64,000 nt of DNA from Mycolicibacterium tusciae JS617. GTDB lineage: Bacteria > Actinomycetota > Actinomycetes > Mycobacteriales > Mycobacteriaceae. The DNA is taken from positions 5,537,837 to 5,601,836 of the forward strand of contig NZ_KI912270.1 of assembly GCF_000243415.2 (NCBI RefSeq), read 5' to 3'. The position numbers and the translations under genes are program-made. Below are positions 1-10,352 of this stretch, in pieces. The first letter of the stretch is position 1. Every line of letters starts with the position of its first letter. The notes under the pieces are model-generated. The model worked only from the letters and a program-made list of their open reading frames with translations. It did no database searches and was not told the DNA's origin.

Positions 1-53
1 TGCTGCGCAGGCTGGACCTGCGGCCCGAGTCGAGCGTGCGGGGCGTTCTCTAA
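1..53 (+). CDS. C-terminal tail of an unidentified protein (partial)
   Basis: An open frame runs from the window edge to TAA at 51-53 and ends LRRLDLRPESSVRGVL. Codon use has the high third-position GC of the neighbours, so it is probably the end of a gene lying mostly outside the window. Sixteen residues are too few to name a family, and the call rests only on the open frame and position. Confidence 0.3.
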   Translation, partial: LRRLDLRPESSVRGVL

Positions 54-464
54 GAATCTGGCTAGGCTTTGTGCAAACCTGTTTGGAGCAATAGGACGAG
101 GGTAAGCGCTCAGATCGGAAATTCAGCAAACAACGGAGAGGAGGGGCCCGGCAGCGTGACCTGCTTCGCATTCTGGCTCCCGATCGAAACTGCGGCCCAA
201 ACATCAACGGCAGCACCGTATTTCGTTGAATCACGCCGCACGATTCGCCGGCAGCGGGAACGGGCCCGAAACCCGTAGTTAGGTCGGGCTAAGTTGGCAT
301 GTCACGCCTCGTTTGTCATATCGTTTTGTCCACTTATGGCGAGTGGGAATTGGGCCGTCGTTCAGTGCTGCACGAAGGAACCGCCCTCGCTGGAACGGCC
401 AAAGGCCGTCCTCGATGGTTGGCCGGCGGAATCTCCGTTAGGCGTGCGGAAAAGGTAGGTGGGA
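54..464 (+). other. Leader region upstream of gltB
   Basis: About 410 bases without a convincing gene. Short open frames here have no family resemblance. The 3' end carries the gltB ribosome binding site AAGGTAGG (452-459), five bases before ATG 465. The region is long enough to hold the gltBD promoter and regulator sites, but I see no clear GlnR-type dyad, riboswitch or terminator. Confidence 0.5.
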
Positions 465-3400
465 ATGGCGCCCAGCAGTCAAGGGCTGTACAACCCCGCG
501 TTTGAGCATGACGCGTGTGGCGTTGCCATGGTCGCGGACATGCACGGCCGCCGCAGCCGGGCCATCGTCGATGCCGCCATCACCGCCCTGGTGAACCTCG
601 AACACCGCGGCGCCCAGGGCGCTGAACCCCACACCGGAGACGGCGCGGGGATTCTGCTGCAGGTTCCTGACGAGTTTCTGCGAGAGGTCCTGAAGGACCA
701 GGGAGCGTCCTTCGAGCTGCCCGAGTACGGCTCCTACGCCACCGGCATCGCCTTCCTGCCGCAGTCGTCCAAGGACGCCGCCACCGCCTGCGAGGCGGTG
801 GAGAAGATCGCTGAGGCCGAGGGGCTCGAGGTCTTGGGCTGGCGCGAGCTGCTCACCGACGATTCGTCGCTCGGCGCCCTGGCCCGCGATGCGATGCCAA
901 CGTTCCGGCAGGTGTTCCTCGCCGGCGCCTCGGGACTGGACCTCGAGCGCCGCGCCTATGTGGTGCGCAAGCGCGCCGAGCACGAACTCGGGACCAAGGG
1001 CCCGGGCCAGGACGGCCCCGGCCGCGAAACAGTCTATTTCCCAAGCCTTTCCGGTCAGACCTTCGTCTACAAGGGCATGCTGACCACGCCGCAGCTCAAG
1101 GCCTTTTACCTCGATCTACAGGACGATCGGCTCACCAGTGCGCTGGGCATCGTGCACTCGCGGTTCTCGACCAACACATTCCCGTCGTGGCCGCTCGCCC
1201 ACCCGTTCCGGCGCATCGCCCACAACGGCGAGATCAACACCGTCACCGGCAACGAGAACTGGATGCGGGCTCGCGAGGCGCTGATCAAGACGGACGTGTT
1301 CGGCGAACACGGCCTCGACAAAATCGTTCCGGTATGTACCCCGGGCGCTTCGGACACCGCTCGCTTCGACGAGGTGCTCGAGTTGCTCCACCTCGGCGGC
1401 CGCAGCCTTCCGCACGCCGTGCTGATGATGATTCCCGAGGCCTGGGAGCGCAACGAGTCGATGGACCCGACCCGGCGGGCGTTCTACGAGTACCACTCGT
1501 CGCTGATGGAGCCGTGGGACGGCCCCGCATCGATGACGTTCACCGATGGCACCGTGATCGGCGCCGTGCTGGACCGCAACGGCCTGCGCCCCTCACGCAT
1601 CGAGGTCACCAAGGACGGTTTGGTGGTGATGGCGTCGGAGGCCGGCGTGCTGAACCTGGACCCCTCGACCGTCGTCAAGAAGATGCGTCTGCAGCCTGGC
1701 CGGATGTTCCTCGTCGACACCGCGCAGGGCCGCATCGTCGACGACGAGGAGATCAAGGCTGAACTCGCCGCCGAACACCCGTACCAGGAGTGGCTCGACG
1801 CGGGACTCTTCAAAATCGAGGATCTGCCGGCAGGCGACTACGTACGGATGCCGCATCACCGGGTCGTGTTGCGCCAGCAGGCTTTCGGTTACACCTACGA
1901 GGAGCTCAACCTGCTCGTCGCCCCGATGGCGCGCACCGGAGCCGAGCCGCTGGGCTCGATGGGCACCGATACCCCGGTAGCCGTGCTGTCTCAGCGACCG
2001 CGGATGCTCTACGACTACTTCCAGCAGCTGTTCGCCCAGGTCACCAACCCGCCGCTCGACGCCATCCGCGAAGAGGTGGTGACGAGCCTGCAGGGCACCG
2101 TCGGCCCCGAGGGCGACCTGCTCAACCCGAACGCAGACTCGTGCCGACAGATCGTGTTGACGGAGCCGATCCTGCGCAACGCCGAACTGTCGAAGCTGAT
2201 GTGCGTCGATCCCGACCACGAGATTCGCGGCCACAAGCACGGTATGCGTGCGGCCGTCATCCGATGTCTATACCCGGTGAATCGTGGCGGGCAGGGTCTG
2301 AAGGAGGCGCTCGACAACGTTCGGGCCAAGGTGTCGGCGGCCATTCGTGACGGCGCGCGAATCATCGTGTTGTCCGACCGCGAGTCCAACGAGCAGATGG
2401 CGCCAATTCCGTCGGTGCTGAGCGTCTCGGCGGTGCATCACCACCTCGTTCGCGACCGGACCCGCACCCAGGTCGGACTCGTCGTCGAGGCGGGGGACGC
2501 CCGCGAGGTGCACCATATGGCGTGCTTGGTCGGGTTCGGCGCCGCCGCGATCAACCCCTACATGGCGTTCGAGTCGATCGAGGACATGGTCGACCGCGGC
2601 GTGATCACCGGCATCTCCAGCGATCAGGCAAAGGCCAACTACGTCAAGGCGGCGGGTAAGGGCGTGCTGAAAGTGATGTCCAAGATGGGCATTTCCACGC
2701 TGGCGTCCTACACCGGTGCGCAGTTGTTCCAGGCCATCGGGATCAGCCAAGCGCTGCTCGACGAGTACTTCACCGGGTTGACGTGCCCGGTCGGCGGCAT
2801 CGACCTCGACGACATCGCCGATGACGTCGCGACCCGGCACGCACTCGCGTACCTGGATCGCCCGGACGAGTGGGCGCACCGCGAGCTCGAGGTCGGCGGC
2901 GAGTATCAGTGGCGCCGTGAGGGCGAGTACCACCTCTTCAACCCGGACACCGTGTTCAAGCTGCAGCATTCGACCCGCACCGGTCAGTACTCGATCTTCA
3001 AGGAGTACACCGCCCTGGTCGACGACCAAAGTGAGCGGATGGCCTCGCTGCGCGGTCTGCTCAAGTTCAAGGAGGGTGAGCGCGCGCCCGTACCGCTGGA
3101 TGAGGTGGAGCCGGCCAGCGAGATCGTCAAGCGGTTCTCCACCGGCGCGATGAGCTACGGCTCGATCTCGGCCGAGGCCCACGAAACGCTGGCGATCGCG
3201 ATGAACCGTCTTGGCGGGCGGTCAAACTCGGGCGAGGGTGGCGAGGCGGTGAGCCGCTTCGACCGCGACGAGAACGGCGACTGGCGCCGCAGCGCGATCA
3301 AGCAGGTGGCTTCCGGCCGCTTCGGGGTCACCAGCCACTACCTGTCCAACTGCACCGACATCCAGATCAAGATGGCCCAGGGCGCCAAACCCGGTGAGGG

Positions 3401-5060
3401 CGGCCAGCTTCCGGGTAACAAGGTGTACCCGTGGGTGGCCGAGGTGCGGCACTCGACGCCAGGCGTCGGACTGATCTCCCCGCCGCCACACCACGACATC
3501 TACTCGATCGAGGATCTTGCGCAGCTGATCCACGACCTGAAGAACTCCAACCCGCAGGCACGTGTGCACGTGAAGCTGGTGAGCGAGAACGGAGTCGGCA
3601 CCGTCGCCGCGGGTGTGTCGAAGGCTCACGCCGACGTCGTGCTGATCTCCGGCCACGACGGCGGCACGGGCGCGACCCCGCTCACGTCGCAGAAGCACGC
3701 GGGCGCACCGTGGGAACTCGGCCTCGCCGAGACCCAACAGACGTTGCTGCTCAACGGTCTTCGCGACCGCATCGTGGTGCAGGTCGACGGTCAGCTCAAA
3801 ACCGGCCGGGACGTCGTCGTCGCCGCACTACTCGGCGCCGAGGAGTTCGGTTTCGCCACCGCACCCCTGGTGGTCTCGGGCTGCATCATGATGCGCGTCT
3901 GCCACCTCGACACCTGCCCGGTGGGCGTGGCGACCCAGAACCCGGTACTGCGCCAGCGGTTCGAGGGCAAGCCGGAGTTCGTCGAGAACTTCTTCATGTT
4001 CATCGCCGAAGAGGTGCGGGAGATGATGGCCCAGTTGGGCTTCCGGACCGTCAACGAGATGGTGGGACAGGTCGGCGCCCTGGACACCACGGAGGCGGCC
4101 GAGCACTGGAAGGCCCACAAGCTGGACCTGGCACCGGTGTTGCACGAGCCCGAGTCGGCCTTCATGAACCAGGACCTCTACTGCAGCTCACGCCAGGACC
4201 ACGGGTTGGACAAGGCGCTGGATCAGCAGCTGATCGTGATGTGCCGCGAAGCGCTGGATTCCGGTTCCCCCGTTCGTTTTTCGACGACCATCGCCAATGT
4301 CAACCGCACAGTCGGCACGATGCTGGGCCATGAGGTGACCAAGGCCTACGGCGGTCAGGGACTTCCGGACGGCACCATCGACATCACCTTCGAGGGCTCG
4401 GCGGGCAACAGCTTCGGCGCCTTCGTTCCGATGGGCATCACGCTGCGCGTCTACGGCGATGCCAACGACTACGTCGGCAAGGGATTGTCCGGCGGGCGGA
4501 TCGTGGTGCGCCCGTCCGACAATGCACCGGCCGACTACGTTGCCGAGGACAACATCATCGCGGGCAACGTCATCCTGTTCGGCGCCACCAGCGGCCAGGC
4601 GTTCATCCGCGGTCAGGTGGGCGAGCGGTTCGCGGTGCGCAACTCCGGCGCCCACGCGGTCGTGGAGGGTGTCGGCGACCATGGATGCGAGTACATGACC
4701 GGCGGCAGGATCGCGATCCTCGGCCCGACCGGCCGGAACTTCGCGGCGGGAATGTCCGGGGGTATCGCATATGTCTACGATCCGGACGGCGTGCTGGGTG
4801 ACAACCTGAATTCCGAGATGGTGGAACTCGAGGACCTCGACGACGAGGATCTTCAGTGGCTGCAGGAGATGCTCCAAGCACACGTCGATGCCACCGATTC
4901 TGCTGTCGGACAGCGTATTTTGAGCGACTGGAATAACAACGTGAACCACTTCGCCAAGGTGATGCCCCGCGATTTCAAGCGGGTGCTGAAGGCGATCGCC
5001 GACGCCGAACAGTCCGGCGAGAACGTCGACGAAGCAATCATGGCGGCCGCCAATGCCTGA
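465..5060 (+). CDS. gltB: Glutamate synthase (NADPH) large subunit
   Basis: Large subunit of glutamate synthase (GOGAT), which moves the amide of glutamine onto 2-oxoglutarate to give two glutamates and works with GltD. About 1531 residues, the usual family length. The N-terminal amidotransferase begins [12 protein letters not shown]; that Cys (residue 18 from ATG 465) becomes the N-terminal nucleophile after propeptide removal. The central and FMN-binding synthase domains follow, including [14 protein letters not shown]. The iron-sulfur motif C-x5-C-x4-C is in [15 protein letters not shown], and the C-terminal GXGXG beta-helix closes the protein. ATG 465 is preferred over in-frame GTG 459 because an AAGGTAGG ribosome site sits five bases upstream. 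The end overlaps gltD by eight bases, so the pair is co-translated. Confidence 0.97.
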   Translation: MAPSSQGLYNPAFEHDACGVAMVADMHGRRSRAIVDAAITALVNLEHRGAQGAEPHTGDGAGILLQVPDEFLREVLKDQGASFELPEYGSYATGIAFLPQSSKDAATACEAVEKIAEAEGLEVLGWRELLTDDSSLGALARDAMPTFRQVFLAGASGLDLERRAYVVRKRAEHELGTKGPGQDGPGRETVYFPSLSGQTFVYKGMLTTPQLKAFYLDLQDDRLTSALGIVHSRFSTNTFPSWPLAHPFRRIAHNGEINTVTGNENWMRAREALIKTDVFGEHGLDKIVPVCTPGASDTARFDEVLELLHLGGRSLPHAVLMMIPEAWERNESMDPTRRAFYEYHSSLMEPWDGPASMTFTDGTVIGAVLDRNGLRPSRIEVTKDGLVVMASEAGVLNLDPSTVVKKMRLQPGRMFLVDTAQGRIVDDEEIKAELAAEHPYQEWLDAGLFKIEDLPAGDYVRMPHHRVVLRQQAFGYTYEELNLLVAPMARTGAEPLGSMGTDTPVAVLSQRPRMLYDYFQQLFAQVTNPPLDAIREEVVTSLQGTVGPEGDLLNPNADSCRQIVLTEPILRNAELSKLMCVDPDHEIRGHKHGMRAAVIRCLYPVNRGGQGLKEALDNVRAKVSAAIRDGARIIVLSDRESNEQMAPIPSVLSVSAVHHHLVRDRTRTQVGLVVEAGDAREVHHMACLVGFGAAAINPYMAFESIEDMVDRGVITGISSDQAKANYVKAAGKGVLKVMSKMGISTLASYTGAQLFQAIGISQALLDEYFTGLTCPVGGIDLDDIADDVATRHALAYLDRPDEWAHRELEVGGEYQWRREGEYHLFNPDTVFKLQHSTRTGQYSIFKEYTALVDDQSERMASLRGLLKFKEGERAPVPLDEVEPASEIVKRFSTGAMSYGSISAEAHETLAIAMNRLGGRSNSGEGGEAVSRFDRDENGDWRRSAIKQVASGRFGVTSHYLSNCTDIQIKMAQGAKPGEGGQLPGNKVYPWVAEVRHSTPGVGLISPPPHHDIYSIEDLAQLIHDLKNSNPQARVHVKLVSENGVGTVAAGVSKAHADVVLISGHDGGTGATPLTSQKHAGAPWELGLAETQQTLLLNGLRDRIVVQVDGQLKTGRDVVVAALLGAEEFGFATAPLVVSGCIMMRVCHLDTCPVGVATQNPVLRQRFEGKPEFVENFFMFIAEEVREMMAQLGFRTVNEMVGQVGALDTTEAAEHWKAHKLDLAPVLHEPESAFMNQDLYCSSRQDHGLDKALDQQLIVMCREALDSGSPVRFSTTIANVNRTVGTMLGHEVTKAYGGQGLPDGTIDITFEGSAGNSFGAFVPMGITLRVYGDANDYVGKGLSGGRIVVRPSDNAPADYVAEDNIIAGNVILFGATSGQAFIRGQVGERFAVRNSGAHAVVEGVGDHGCEYMTGGRIAILGPTGRNFAAGMSGGIAYVYDPDGVLGDNLNSEMVELEDLDDEDLQWLQEMLQAHVDATDSAVGQRILSDWNNNVNHFAKVMPRDFKRVLKAIADAEQSGENVDEAIMAAANA

Positions 5061-6519
5061 TCCCCGCGGCTTTCTCAAGCACACAAAGCGCGAGACCCCG
5101 CCCCGGCGGCCGGTCCCGTTGCGTCTTCGCGACTGGAAAGAGGTCTACGAGGACTTCTCCCACGACACGCTGCGCGTGCAGGCGTCGCGCTGCATGGATT
5201 GCGGTATTCCGTTCTGCCACAACGGATGCCCTTTGGGGAATCTGATCCCGGAATGGAACGACCTGGTACGCAACGACCGCTGGCGCGACGCGATCGAGCG
5301 GCTGCACGCCACCAACAACTTCCCTGAGTTCACCGGGCGGCTGTGCCCGGCCCCGTGTGAAGGCTCGTGTGTGCTTGGTATCAACCAGGATCCGGTCACG
5401 ATCAAGCAGATCGAGGTCGAGATCATCGACAAGGCCTTCGAAGAAGGCTGGGTCGTGCCGCTGCCGCCGGACAAGCTCACCGGCAAGAAGGTGGCCGTCG
5501 TCGGCTCCGGACCGGCAGGGTTGGCCGCGGCTCAGCAGCTGACGCGCGCGGGGCACGCGGTGACGGTGTTCGAACGCGAGGACCGCATCGGCGGCCTGCT
5601 GCGCTACGGCATCCCCGAGTTCAAGATGGAGAAGCGCCACATCGATCGGCGTCTCGAGCAGATGGAGGCCGAGGGAACGCAGTTCCGGCCCAGCGTGAAC
5701 GTCGGCGTCGACATCACCGTCGCGCAGCTGCGGCTGAACTACGACGCCGTGGTGCTTGCCGGCGGCGCCACCGCATGGCGTGACCTGCCCATCCCGGGCC
5801 GGGAACTCGACGGCATCCATCAGGCGATGGAGTTCTTACCGTGGGCCAATCGTGTCCAGCAAGGGGACGACGTGCTCGGCGAGGATGGCGAACCGCCCAT
5901 CACGGCCAAGGGCAAGAACGTGATCATCATCGGCGGTGGCGACACCGGCGCCGACTGCCTGGGTACCTCGCACCGCCAGGGTGCGCAGAGTGTGCACCAG
6001 TTCGAGATCATGCCGCGCCCGCCAGACGAGCGGGCCGACAGCACGCCGTGGCCGGTCTACCCGCTGATGTTCCGGGTGACATCTGCCCACGAAGAAGGCG
6101 GCGAACGCGTCTATTCGGTCAACACCGAGGAGTTCCTGGGCAGCGACGGGCGAGTCACGCGGTTGCGCGGCCACGAGGTCGAGATGAAGGCGGGCAAGTT
6201 CGAAAAGGTCGACGGCAGCGACTTCGAACTGGACGCCGACCTGGTGCTGCTGGCCATGGGCTTCGTCGGGCCGGAGCGTGACGGGCTGCTGACGGAGCTC
6301 GGCGTCGACTTCACCGATCGTGGCAACGTCGCGCGCGACAAGGATTTCGCCACGAAGGTCCCCGGCATCTTCGTCGCAGGCGATATGGGCCGCGGCCAAT
6401 CGCTGATCGTTTGGGCGATCGCCGAGGGCCGCGCCGCCGCGGCCGGCGTCGACCGCTACCTGATGGGCAGCACGGCGCTTCCCGCGCCGATCAAACCCAC
6501 GGCTGTTCCGCAGCGATAA
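5053..6519 (+). CDS. gltD: Glutamate synthase small (beta) subunit
   Basis: Electron-transfer subunit of GOGAT: it oxidises NADPH through FAD and passes electrons by iron-sulfur clusters to GltB. 488 residues, normal for GltD. N-terminal cysteine clusters [13 protein letters not shown] and CPAPCEGSC bind 4Fe-4S. The first dinucleotide fold has [14 protein letters not shown] (FAD) and the second [13 protein letters not shown] (NADPH). The C-terminal [19 protein letters not shown] is the usual FAD-contacting end. The ATG lies inside the last codons of gltB, giving tight stoichiometric coupling. Gene order gltB-gltD matches other mycobacteria. Confidence 0.97.
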   Translation: MPDPRGFLKHTKRETPPRRPVPLRLRDWKEVYEDFSHDTLRVQASRCMDCGIPFCHNGCPLGNLIPEWNDLVRNDRWRDAIERLHATNNFPEFTGRLCPAPCEGSCVLGINQDPVTIKQIEVEIIDKAFEEGWVVPLPPDKLTGKKVAVVGSGPAGLAAAQQLTRAGHAVTVFEREDRIGGLLRYGIPEFKMEKRHIDRRLEQMEAEGTQFRPSVNVGVDITVAQLRLNYDAVVLAGGATAWRDLPIPGRELDGIHQAMEFLPWANRVQQGDDVLGEDGEPPITAKGKNVIIIGGGDTGADCLGTSHRQGAQSVHQFEIMPRPPDERADSTPWPVYPLMFRVTSAHEEGGERVYSVNTEEFLGSDGRVTRLRGHEVEMKAGKFEKVDGSDFELDADLVLLAMGFVGPERDGLLTELGVDFTDRGNVARDKDFATKVPGIFVAGDMGRGQSLIVWAIAEGRAAAAGVDRYLMGSTALPAPIKPTAVPQR

Positions 6520-6579
6520 CTGCCGCGACACGCTTCTCAATAGGGGCGAATTGCATTCGCTCGCGGGACAGTGGTTCCG

Positions 6580-7419
6580 ATGCACGGGCGGTACCGTCTC
6601 CCTGGCGCCGGGATCGAGCTGAACCGGCGGCACTTCATCGCGGGACTTTCCGTTGCAACGCTTGCCGGGGTTGGCCTGAACCGGTGCAGCTTCGGCGCGC
6701 ACCAGCCGCTGGCCACCGGGTCGGAACCAGTGGCCGCGACCTCACCGCTTGTGTTGCCGCCGCCGCCGCGATCGGCACGCATCCAACTGCCGGGCGGTGT
6801 CCTGAGCAGCCTGCCTGGTGAAGGAGACCTGCTGGCGCTGACGGTCGATGACGGGGTGAGCAGCGAGGTTTTGCGGGCGTACAGCCAGTTCGCCAAGGAC
6901 ACCGGCGTGCGATTGACGTATTTCGTCAACGGCATCTACCGGTCGTGGACCGACCATCTCGATCTGTTGCGGCCGATGGTCGACGACGGGCAGATACAAC
7001 TGGCGAATCACACATGGGCACACCCGAACCTGACGAAGCTGCCGTTAGACGCTGTGGCAGAAGAGTTTCGGCACAACCACGACTTTCTCTGGAAGACCTA
7101 CGGTGTTGACGTTCGCCCCTACTTCCGGTCGCCGTACGGTGCGCGCAACGCGCACGTCGACAAGGTGGCGGGCGATCTCGGCTATACGACCGACACGTTG
7201 TGGTCCGGGACCTTGGAGGACCAGGTGGTGATTCCCGAGGCCGAGATCGTGAAGATGGCCGAGGCGTACTTCAACCCACAGACGATCGTCATAGGTCACC
7301 TCAACCACATGCCGGTCACGAATGTTTACGGGCAACTGGTCGACCTCATCCGCGCGCGGAAGCTTCGCACGGTGACTCTCGATGATGTATTCCTGCGGTC
7401 CCCGCAGGCTCAGAACTGA
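6580..7419 (+). CDS. Tat-exported polysaccharide deacetylase (NodB domain)
   Basis: Predicted exported metal-dependent carbohydrate deacetylase, probably acting on peptidoglycan or another cell-wall glycan; the substrate is not readable from sequence. From ATG 6580 it is 279 residues. NRRHFIAG near residue 15 followed by a hydrophobic stretch is a twin-arginine signal. NodB motifs are in order: TVDDG (88-92, the usual TFDDG with F to V), HTWAH (144-148, metal-binding His pair) and RSPYG (183-187). In-frame GTG 6571 is an alternative start. No strong ribosome site is visible. It follows gltD by 60 bases, but no function links them. Its stop lies within a 21-base repeat that recurs at 9057-9077. 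Confidence 0.85.
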   Translation: MHGRYRLPGAGIELNRRHFIAGLSVATLAGVGLNRCSFGAHQPLATGSEPVAATSPLVLPPPPRSARIQLPGGVLSSLPGEGDLLALTVDDGVSSEVLRAYSQFAKDTGVRLTYFVNGIYRSWTDHLDLLRPMVDDGQIQLANHTWAHPNLTKLPLDAVAEEFRHNHDFLWKTYGVDVRPYFRSPYGARNAHVDKVAGDLGYTTDTLWSGTLEDQVVIPEAEIVKMAEAYFNPQTIVIGHLNHMPVTNVYGQLVDLIRARKLRTVTLDDVFLRSPQAQN

Positions 7420-7426
7420 GTCACTC
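7406..7426 (+). repeat. 21-bp direct repeat, copy 1
   Basis: AGGCTCAGAACTGAGTCACTC overlaps the last codons and stop of the deacetylase gene. It recurs at 9057-9077 with 20 of 21 bases identical. The two copies bracket the SDR/MarR module. The inner CTGAGT-C-ACTCAG is also a small perfect dyad, so a terminator role is possible. Confidence 0.7.
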
Positions 7427-7470
7427 AGGGGTAGCGCCGCCTCCGCGAATCACGTCGGCCTTGCGGTTGA

Positions 7471-8283
7471 CTACGCGATGTCGACGACTTCGTCGAAGTG
7501 CTGTCGCCGGTTGACGGTGCCGGTGAACCGCGCCGCGGCAACGCGCGGCAGCACGCGCCCGAGCCAGGTGATGGCGCGGTACTGGCGACGGCCGGGGTAG
7601 GACGCCGCCCGCCCCTTGGCGAAGTCGTCCAGCGTTCGCGCCGCGATCTGTTGAGGGGTATCGGCACCGACCTGCATGGTGGCGGTGGTGCCGTCAAAGA
7701 AGCCGGTGTCGATTGGGCCCGGATGGGACGCCATGACGCGTACGCCGCTGCCTCGCAATTCCTCGGCCAACGACTCGCTGAAAGACAGCACGAACGCCTT
7801 GCTCGCCGCGTAGGTCGCCTGGAAGGGCATGGGTTGGAAGGCCGCGACCGACGAGACGTTGATGATGCCACCGGAGCCGCGGGCGAGCATTTCGCCACCG
7901 GTTGCGTGGGTGAGCACGAGCAAGCCGTTGACGTTGAGTTCGACACCGCGGAGCTGCGCATCTAGTGGACGGCGTAGGAAGGCGCCCGCGCCACCGGAGC
8001 CGGCGTTGTTGACCAATAGGTCGACGGTCAAGCCGCGGTCTCGGAGTTCGGCGAGGATCCGTTGCGGGCCCTCTGGAGCGATCAGGTCACCGACGATCAC
8101 CTCGGTGTCTTGGTTGCCGTACCGCTGCCGGATCTCGGTCGCGACGTCGCGCAGCTGGGCTTCCGATCGGGCGACCAGGATCAGGCGTGCTCCGCGTCGC
8201 GCCAGCTCCAGGGCGAGAGCCTGGCCCAGGCCCTTGGATGCGCCCGTAACGAGGGCGGTGACGCCCCGATAGTCGGATGCCAT
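7471..8283 (-). CDS. Short-chain dehydrogenase/reductase
   Basis: Classical SDR of 270 residues, expected to oxidise or reduce a hydroxyl/keto group with NAD(P)H; substrate unknown. From ATG 8283 the nucleotide motif is TGASKGLG (13-20), the structural motif LLVNNAGSG follows, and the catalytic Ser-Tyr-Lys is in VSSVAAF..YAASKAF. The open frame extends 90 bases further upstream, but a GGAGGAACG ribosome site right before ATG 8283 fixes the start and keeps the operators outside the gene. It is divergent from a MarR regulator that likely controls it. Confidence 0.9.
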   Translation of the reverse strand: MASDYRGVTALVTGASKGLGQALALELARRGARLILVARSEAQLRDVATEIRQRYGNQDTEVIVGDLIAPEGPQRILAELRDRGLTVDLLVNNAGSGGAGAFLRRPLDAQLRGVELNVNGLLVLTHATGGEMLARGSGGIINVSSVAAFQPMPFQATYAASKAFVLSFSESLAEELRGSGVRVMASHPGPIDTGFFDGTTATMQVGADTPQQIAARTLDDFAKGRAASYPGRRQYRAITWLGRVLPRVAAARFTGTVNRRQHFDEVVDIA

Positions 8284-8296
8284 CGTTCCTCCATTT

Positions 8297-8346
8297 ACTT
8301 CGAGCCTTGAAGTATCGACCGTAGCAGATAGTTCGACTCTCGAAAG
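8297..8346. promoter_or_regulatory. Paired MarR-type operators between SDR and marR
   Basis: Two matching dyads lie in the 80-base divergent gap. ACTTCGAGCCTTGAAGT (8297-8313) has perfect 5-base arms; AGTTCGACTCTCGAAAG (8330-8346) holds the perfect TTCGA-CTC-TCGAA. They align on a TTCRA-n3-TYGAA core and their centres are 33 bases apart, about three helical turns on one DNA face. A partial third element GACTCTCG recurs at 8354-8361, just before the marR start. Position and symmetry imply binding by the MarR protein next door and joint control of both genes. Confidence 0.65.
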
Positions 8347-8363
8347 ATCGGTAGACTCTCGGA

Positions 8364-8789
8364 GTGGTTGCATCCGAGCTCCCCGCGGTGGTCGCCGCGA
8401 TCCACCTCATCTGGATGCGCACCAATCACCTGTTGAGCGAGGCGCTGGCGGAGCACGGTCTCACGACGGCGACCTTTCAGGCGCTGTGGGCGCTCGACCC
8501 TGACGCACCCCCGCCGTCGATGAAGGTGATGGCCGAACGCATCTACTGCAACGCCCCGAACCTGTCGTTCATCACCAATCAGCTTGCCGCGCTTGGGTTC
8601 GTGCAGCGGTCCGTCGATCCAACCGACCGCCGCTCACGCGTCGTCGTCTTGACCGATGCGGGCCGGCGAGTGCGGGAGGACCTCGTTCGCGCGGCAACGG
8701 AGAGAACCCCCCTCGGAGTGCTCAACGGCGACGAGTTGCGGCAACTGCTGGCTCTGCTCGACCGCGCGTTGCCGACCCAATCCGACTGA
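8364..8789 (+). CDS. MarR-family transcriptional regulator
   Basis: 141-residue winged-helix repressor. The DNA-binding region shows MKVMAERIYCNAPNLSFITNQLAALGFVQR, and the wing shows DPTDRRSRVVVLTDAGR, the classic MarR DxRxxxxxLT signature. Start GTG 8364 has no clear Shine-Dalgarno, so the mRNA may be leaderless, which is common in mycobacteria. It is divergent from the SDR gene across two matching dyads, so auto-repression plus repression of the SDR is the simplest reading. The ligand is unknown. Confidence 0.88.
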   Translation: MVASELPAVVAAIHLIWMRTNHLLSEALAEHGLTTATFQALWALDPDAPPPSMKVMAERIYCNAPNLSFITNQLAALGFVQRSVDPTDRRSRVVVLTDAGRRVREDLVRAATERTPLGVLNGDELRQLLALLDRALPTQSD

Positions 8790-9227
8790 TCTCTCGACTG
8801 CGAGATGGCCCCGCCAGCCACGCGACGCAAGACTGGTTCATTCGTGCATGCTGATCGTCATCCTGGGCTCAGAACCCTATGACGCGATCGATCTATGGAC
8901 ACCGCTCAGCACCGGAAACCGTTGGCCCGGTCGGTGCCCTTAAGCGCACGGACCAGCACCAGCCGCCGAGTTCGGATATTGGCGACTCGAGGGTTCTTGC
9001 CGCGTCCGGTGAAACTGCGCCATCGCTTGTGTCGGCGCCGATTACCGGCGTCCCGAAGGCTCAAAACTGAGTCACTCCCGTCACATCAGCCACTTCAGAA
9101 TCATCGGATGAATTTTCGGCGCGCCTCGGTCCGTTTGCCAACTCGCCGAGTTTTAATGACTTAGTGGGGGCATTGCGCTAAGGTAAGGCCCCGAGCAGCT
9201 ATCGGTATCGACGCAGGAGTTAGCACT
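8790..9227. other. Gene-poor spacer after marR
   Basis: About 440 bases. Open frames here lack family resemblance and good ribosome sites. The stretch contains the second copy of the 21-base repeat (9057-9077). At its end is the leader of the small ORF at 9228. I find no tRNA or clear terminator. Confidence 0.4.
9057..9077 (+). repeat. 21-bp direct repeat, copy 2
   Basis: AGGCTCAAAACTGAGTCACTC differs from copy 1 (7406-7426) at one base. Here it is not in a recognisable gene, although the frame across it ends KAQN, much like the QAQN end of the deacetylase. It may be a remnant of a duplicated gene end or the scar of an insertion of the SDR/MarR segment. Confidence 0.65.
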
Positions 9228-9368
9228 GTGTACCTCAACTCGCTATCTCGGTCACGGGTGAATCGAATCGCCTGGTCATTGTTCCGACATCCCCTGAAGT
9301 GCCGTGAATTCCCGGCCAAAGCCGAGCGGCTGATCACCGCCGACGAGCTGGTTCGCTTCGGCGTCTAG
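9228..9368 (+). CDS. Putative 46-residue small protein
   Basis: Open frame from GTG 9228 to TAG 9366-9368 starting MYLNSLSRSRVNRIAWSLF and ending ITADELVRFGV. An AGGAG ribosome site (9215-9219) stands eight bases before the GTG, the best support for translation. The peptide is basic in its first half (R8, R10, R13, R20, K24) and has a central WSLF patch. No family is recognised. It stands alone between marR and the convergent LLM gene. It could be a real small protein or a chance frame. Confidence 0.42.
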   Translation: MYLNSLSRSRVNRIAWSLFRHPLKCREFPAKAERLITADELVRFGV

Positions 9369-9455
9369 CGAACTCCCGTCCGGCAAGCGATTGGCGCGGA
9401 CCGCCGCGTGACCCTCCCTTTGCCGAATCGTTATATTTCCGTGATGTCCCTCTTA

Positions 9456-10307
9456 TTAGCTGTTTAGCAGGCCTGACGCCCTGATCTCGTCGGCGAGCGG
9501 CTCGAGCACCGCGGGGTCGTACGGTGGCGGCAGGTAGACGATGGCCAGGTCCAGACCCTCACTCCCCAGCGCCGCAGCCTCCGCGACGACCTTGCCGTAG
9601 TTGCGGTCCTCGCCGAGCCGGACGTGGGACGACAACATGATCTCCTTGGAATCGCGACCGATATCCGCGCAATGCCCCGCGAGCACATCGCGCTTGCGGG
9701 CGAATTCCTCTGGGGGACCGCCCACGAAGTTCCAGTGCTGCGCGTAGCGGGCGGTGATCTTGAGCGTGCGCTTCTCGCCACTGCCGCCGATGCAAATGGG
9801 AGGGTGCGGCTGTTGCGGGCCCTTGGGCTCGTTGCGAGCGTCCTTGAGCTGATAGAACTTTCCGTCGAAAGTCGTCGACTCCTTCGACAACAGGCTCGTC
9901 AACACCTCGCACGCTTCCTCGAACCGATCAAAGCGTTCCCTGATCGAGCCGAGTTCGATGCCGTAGGCGCCGGACTCCTCCTCGTTCCAGCCGGCGCCGA
10001 TGCCGAGTTCCAGGCGACCGCCCGAGACGATGTCCAGTGCGGCAGCCATATTGGCGAGCACTGCGGGGTGCCGGTAGTGAATGCCCGTGACGAGCACACC
10101 GACGCGTAGCCGCTTGGTCGCCTGGGCGAGCGCGGTCAGCGTGATCCAGCCCTCCAGGCATGGACCGGTGGAGTCGGAGAAGATCGGATAGAAGTGGTCA
10201 AAGGTCCAGCCGGACTCGAAGACGTCGATGTCGTCGGCGGTCTGCCAGACGGCCAGCATGTCGGCCCAAGTGGTGTTCTGCGGGGAAGTCTTGAATGCGA
10301 ATCTCAC
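9456..10307 (-). CDS. LLM-class (luciferase-like) F420-dependent oxidoreductase
   Basis: 283-residue TIM-barrel flavin/F420 oxidoreductase of the luciferase-like family. Diagnostic stretches are GWTFDHFYPIFSDSTGPCLEGW (cofactor pocket), RLRVGVLVTGIHYRHPAVLANMAAALD, then GGRLELGIGAGWNEEESGAYG, the signature of mycobacterial F420-type members. HPPICIGGSGEKRTLKI marks the phosphate-binding end. Coenzyme F420 rather than FMN is likely because these genomes are rich in such enzymes, but that is inference. Substrate unknown. It is downstream of the antiporter on the same strand, 74 bases away, with hairpins between. Confidence 0.85.
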   Translation of the reverse strand: MRFAFKTSPQNTTWADMLAVWQTADDIDVFESGWTFDHFYPIFSDSTGPCLEGWITLTALAQATKRLRVGVLVTGIHYRHPAVLANMAAALDIVSGGRLELGIGAGWNEEESGAYGIELGSIRERFDRFEEACEVLTSLLSKESTTFDGKFYQLKDARNEPKGPQQPHPPICIGGSGEKRTLKITARYAQHWNFVGGPPEEFARKRDVLAGHCADIGRDSKEIMLSSHVRLGEDRNYGKVVAEAAALGSEGLDLAIVYLPPPYDPAVLEPLADEIRASGLLNS

Positions 10308-10352
10308 TGCATCGAGGCTAGTCCCGGTTTCCTACCGATGAGCTGTGAGCCG

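Noticed and set aside
9160..9200. IdeR-like half-site (TAAGGTAAGGC) upstream of the 46-residue ORF
   Set aside because: Only the left half resembles the consensus; the right half is GC-rich without symmetry.
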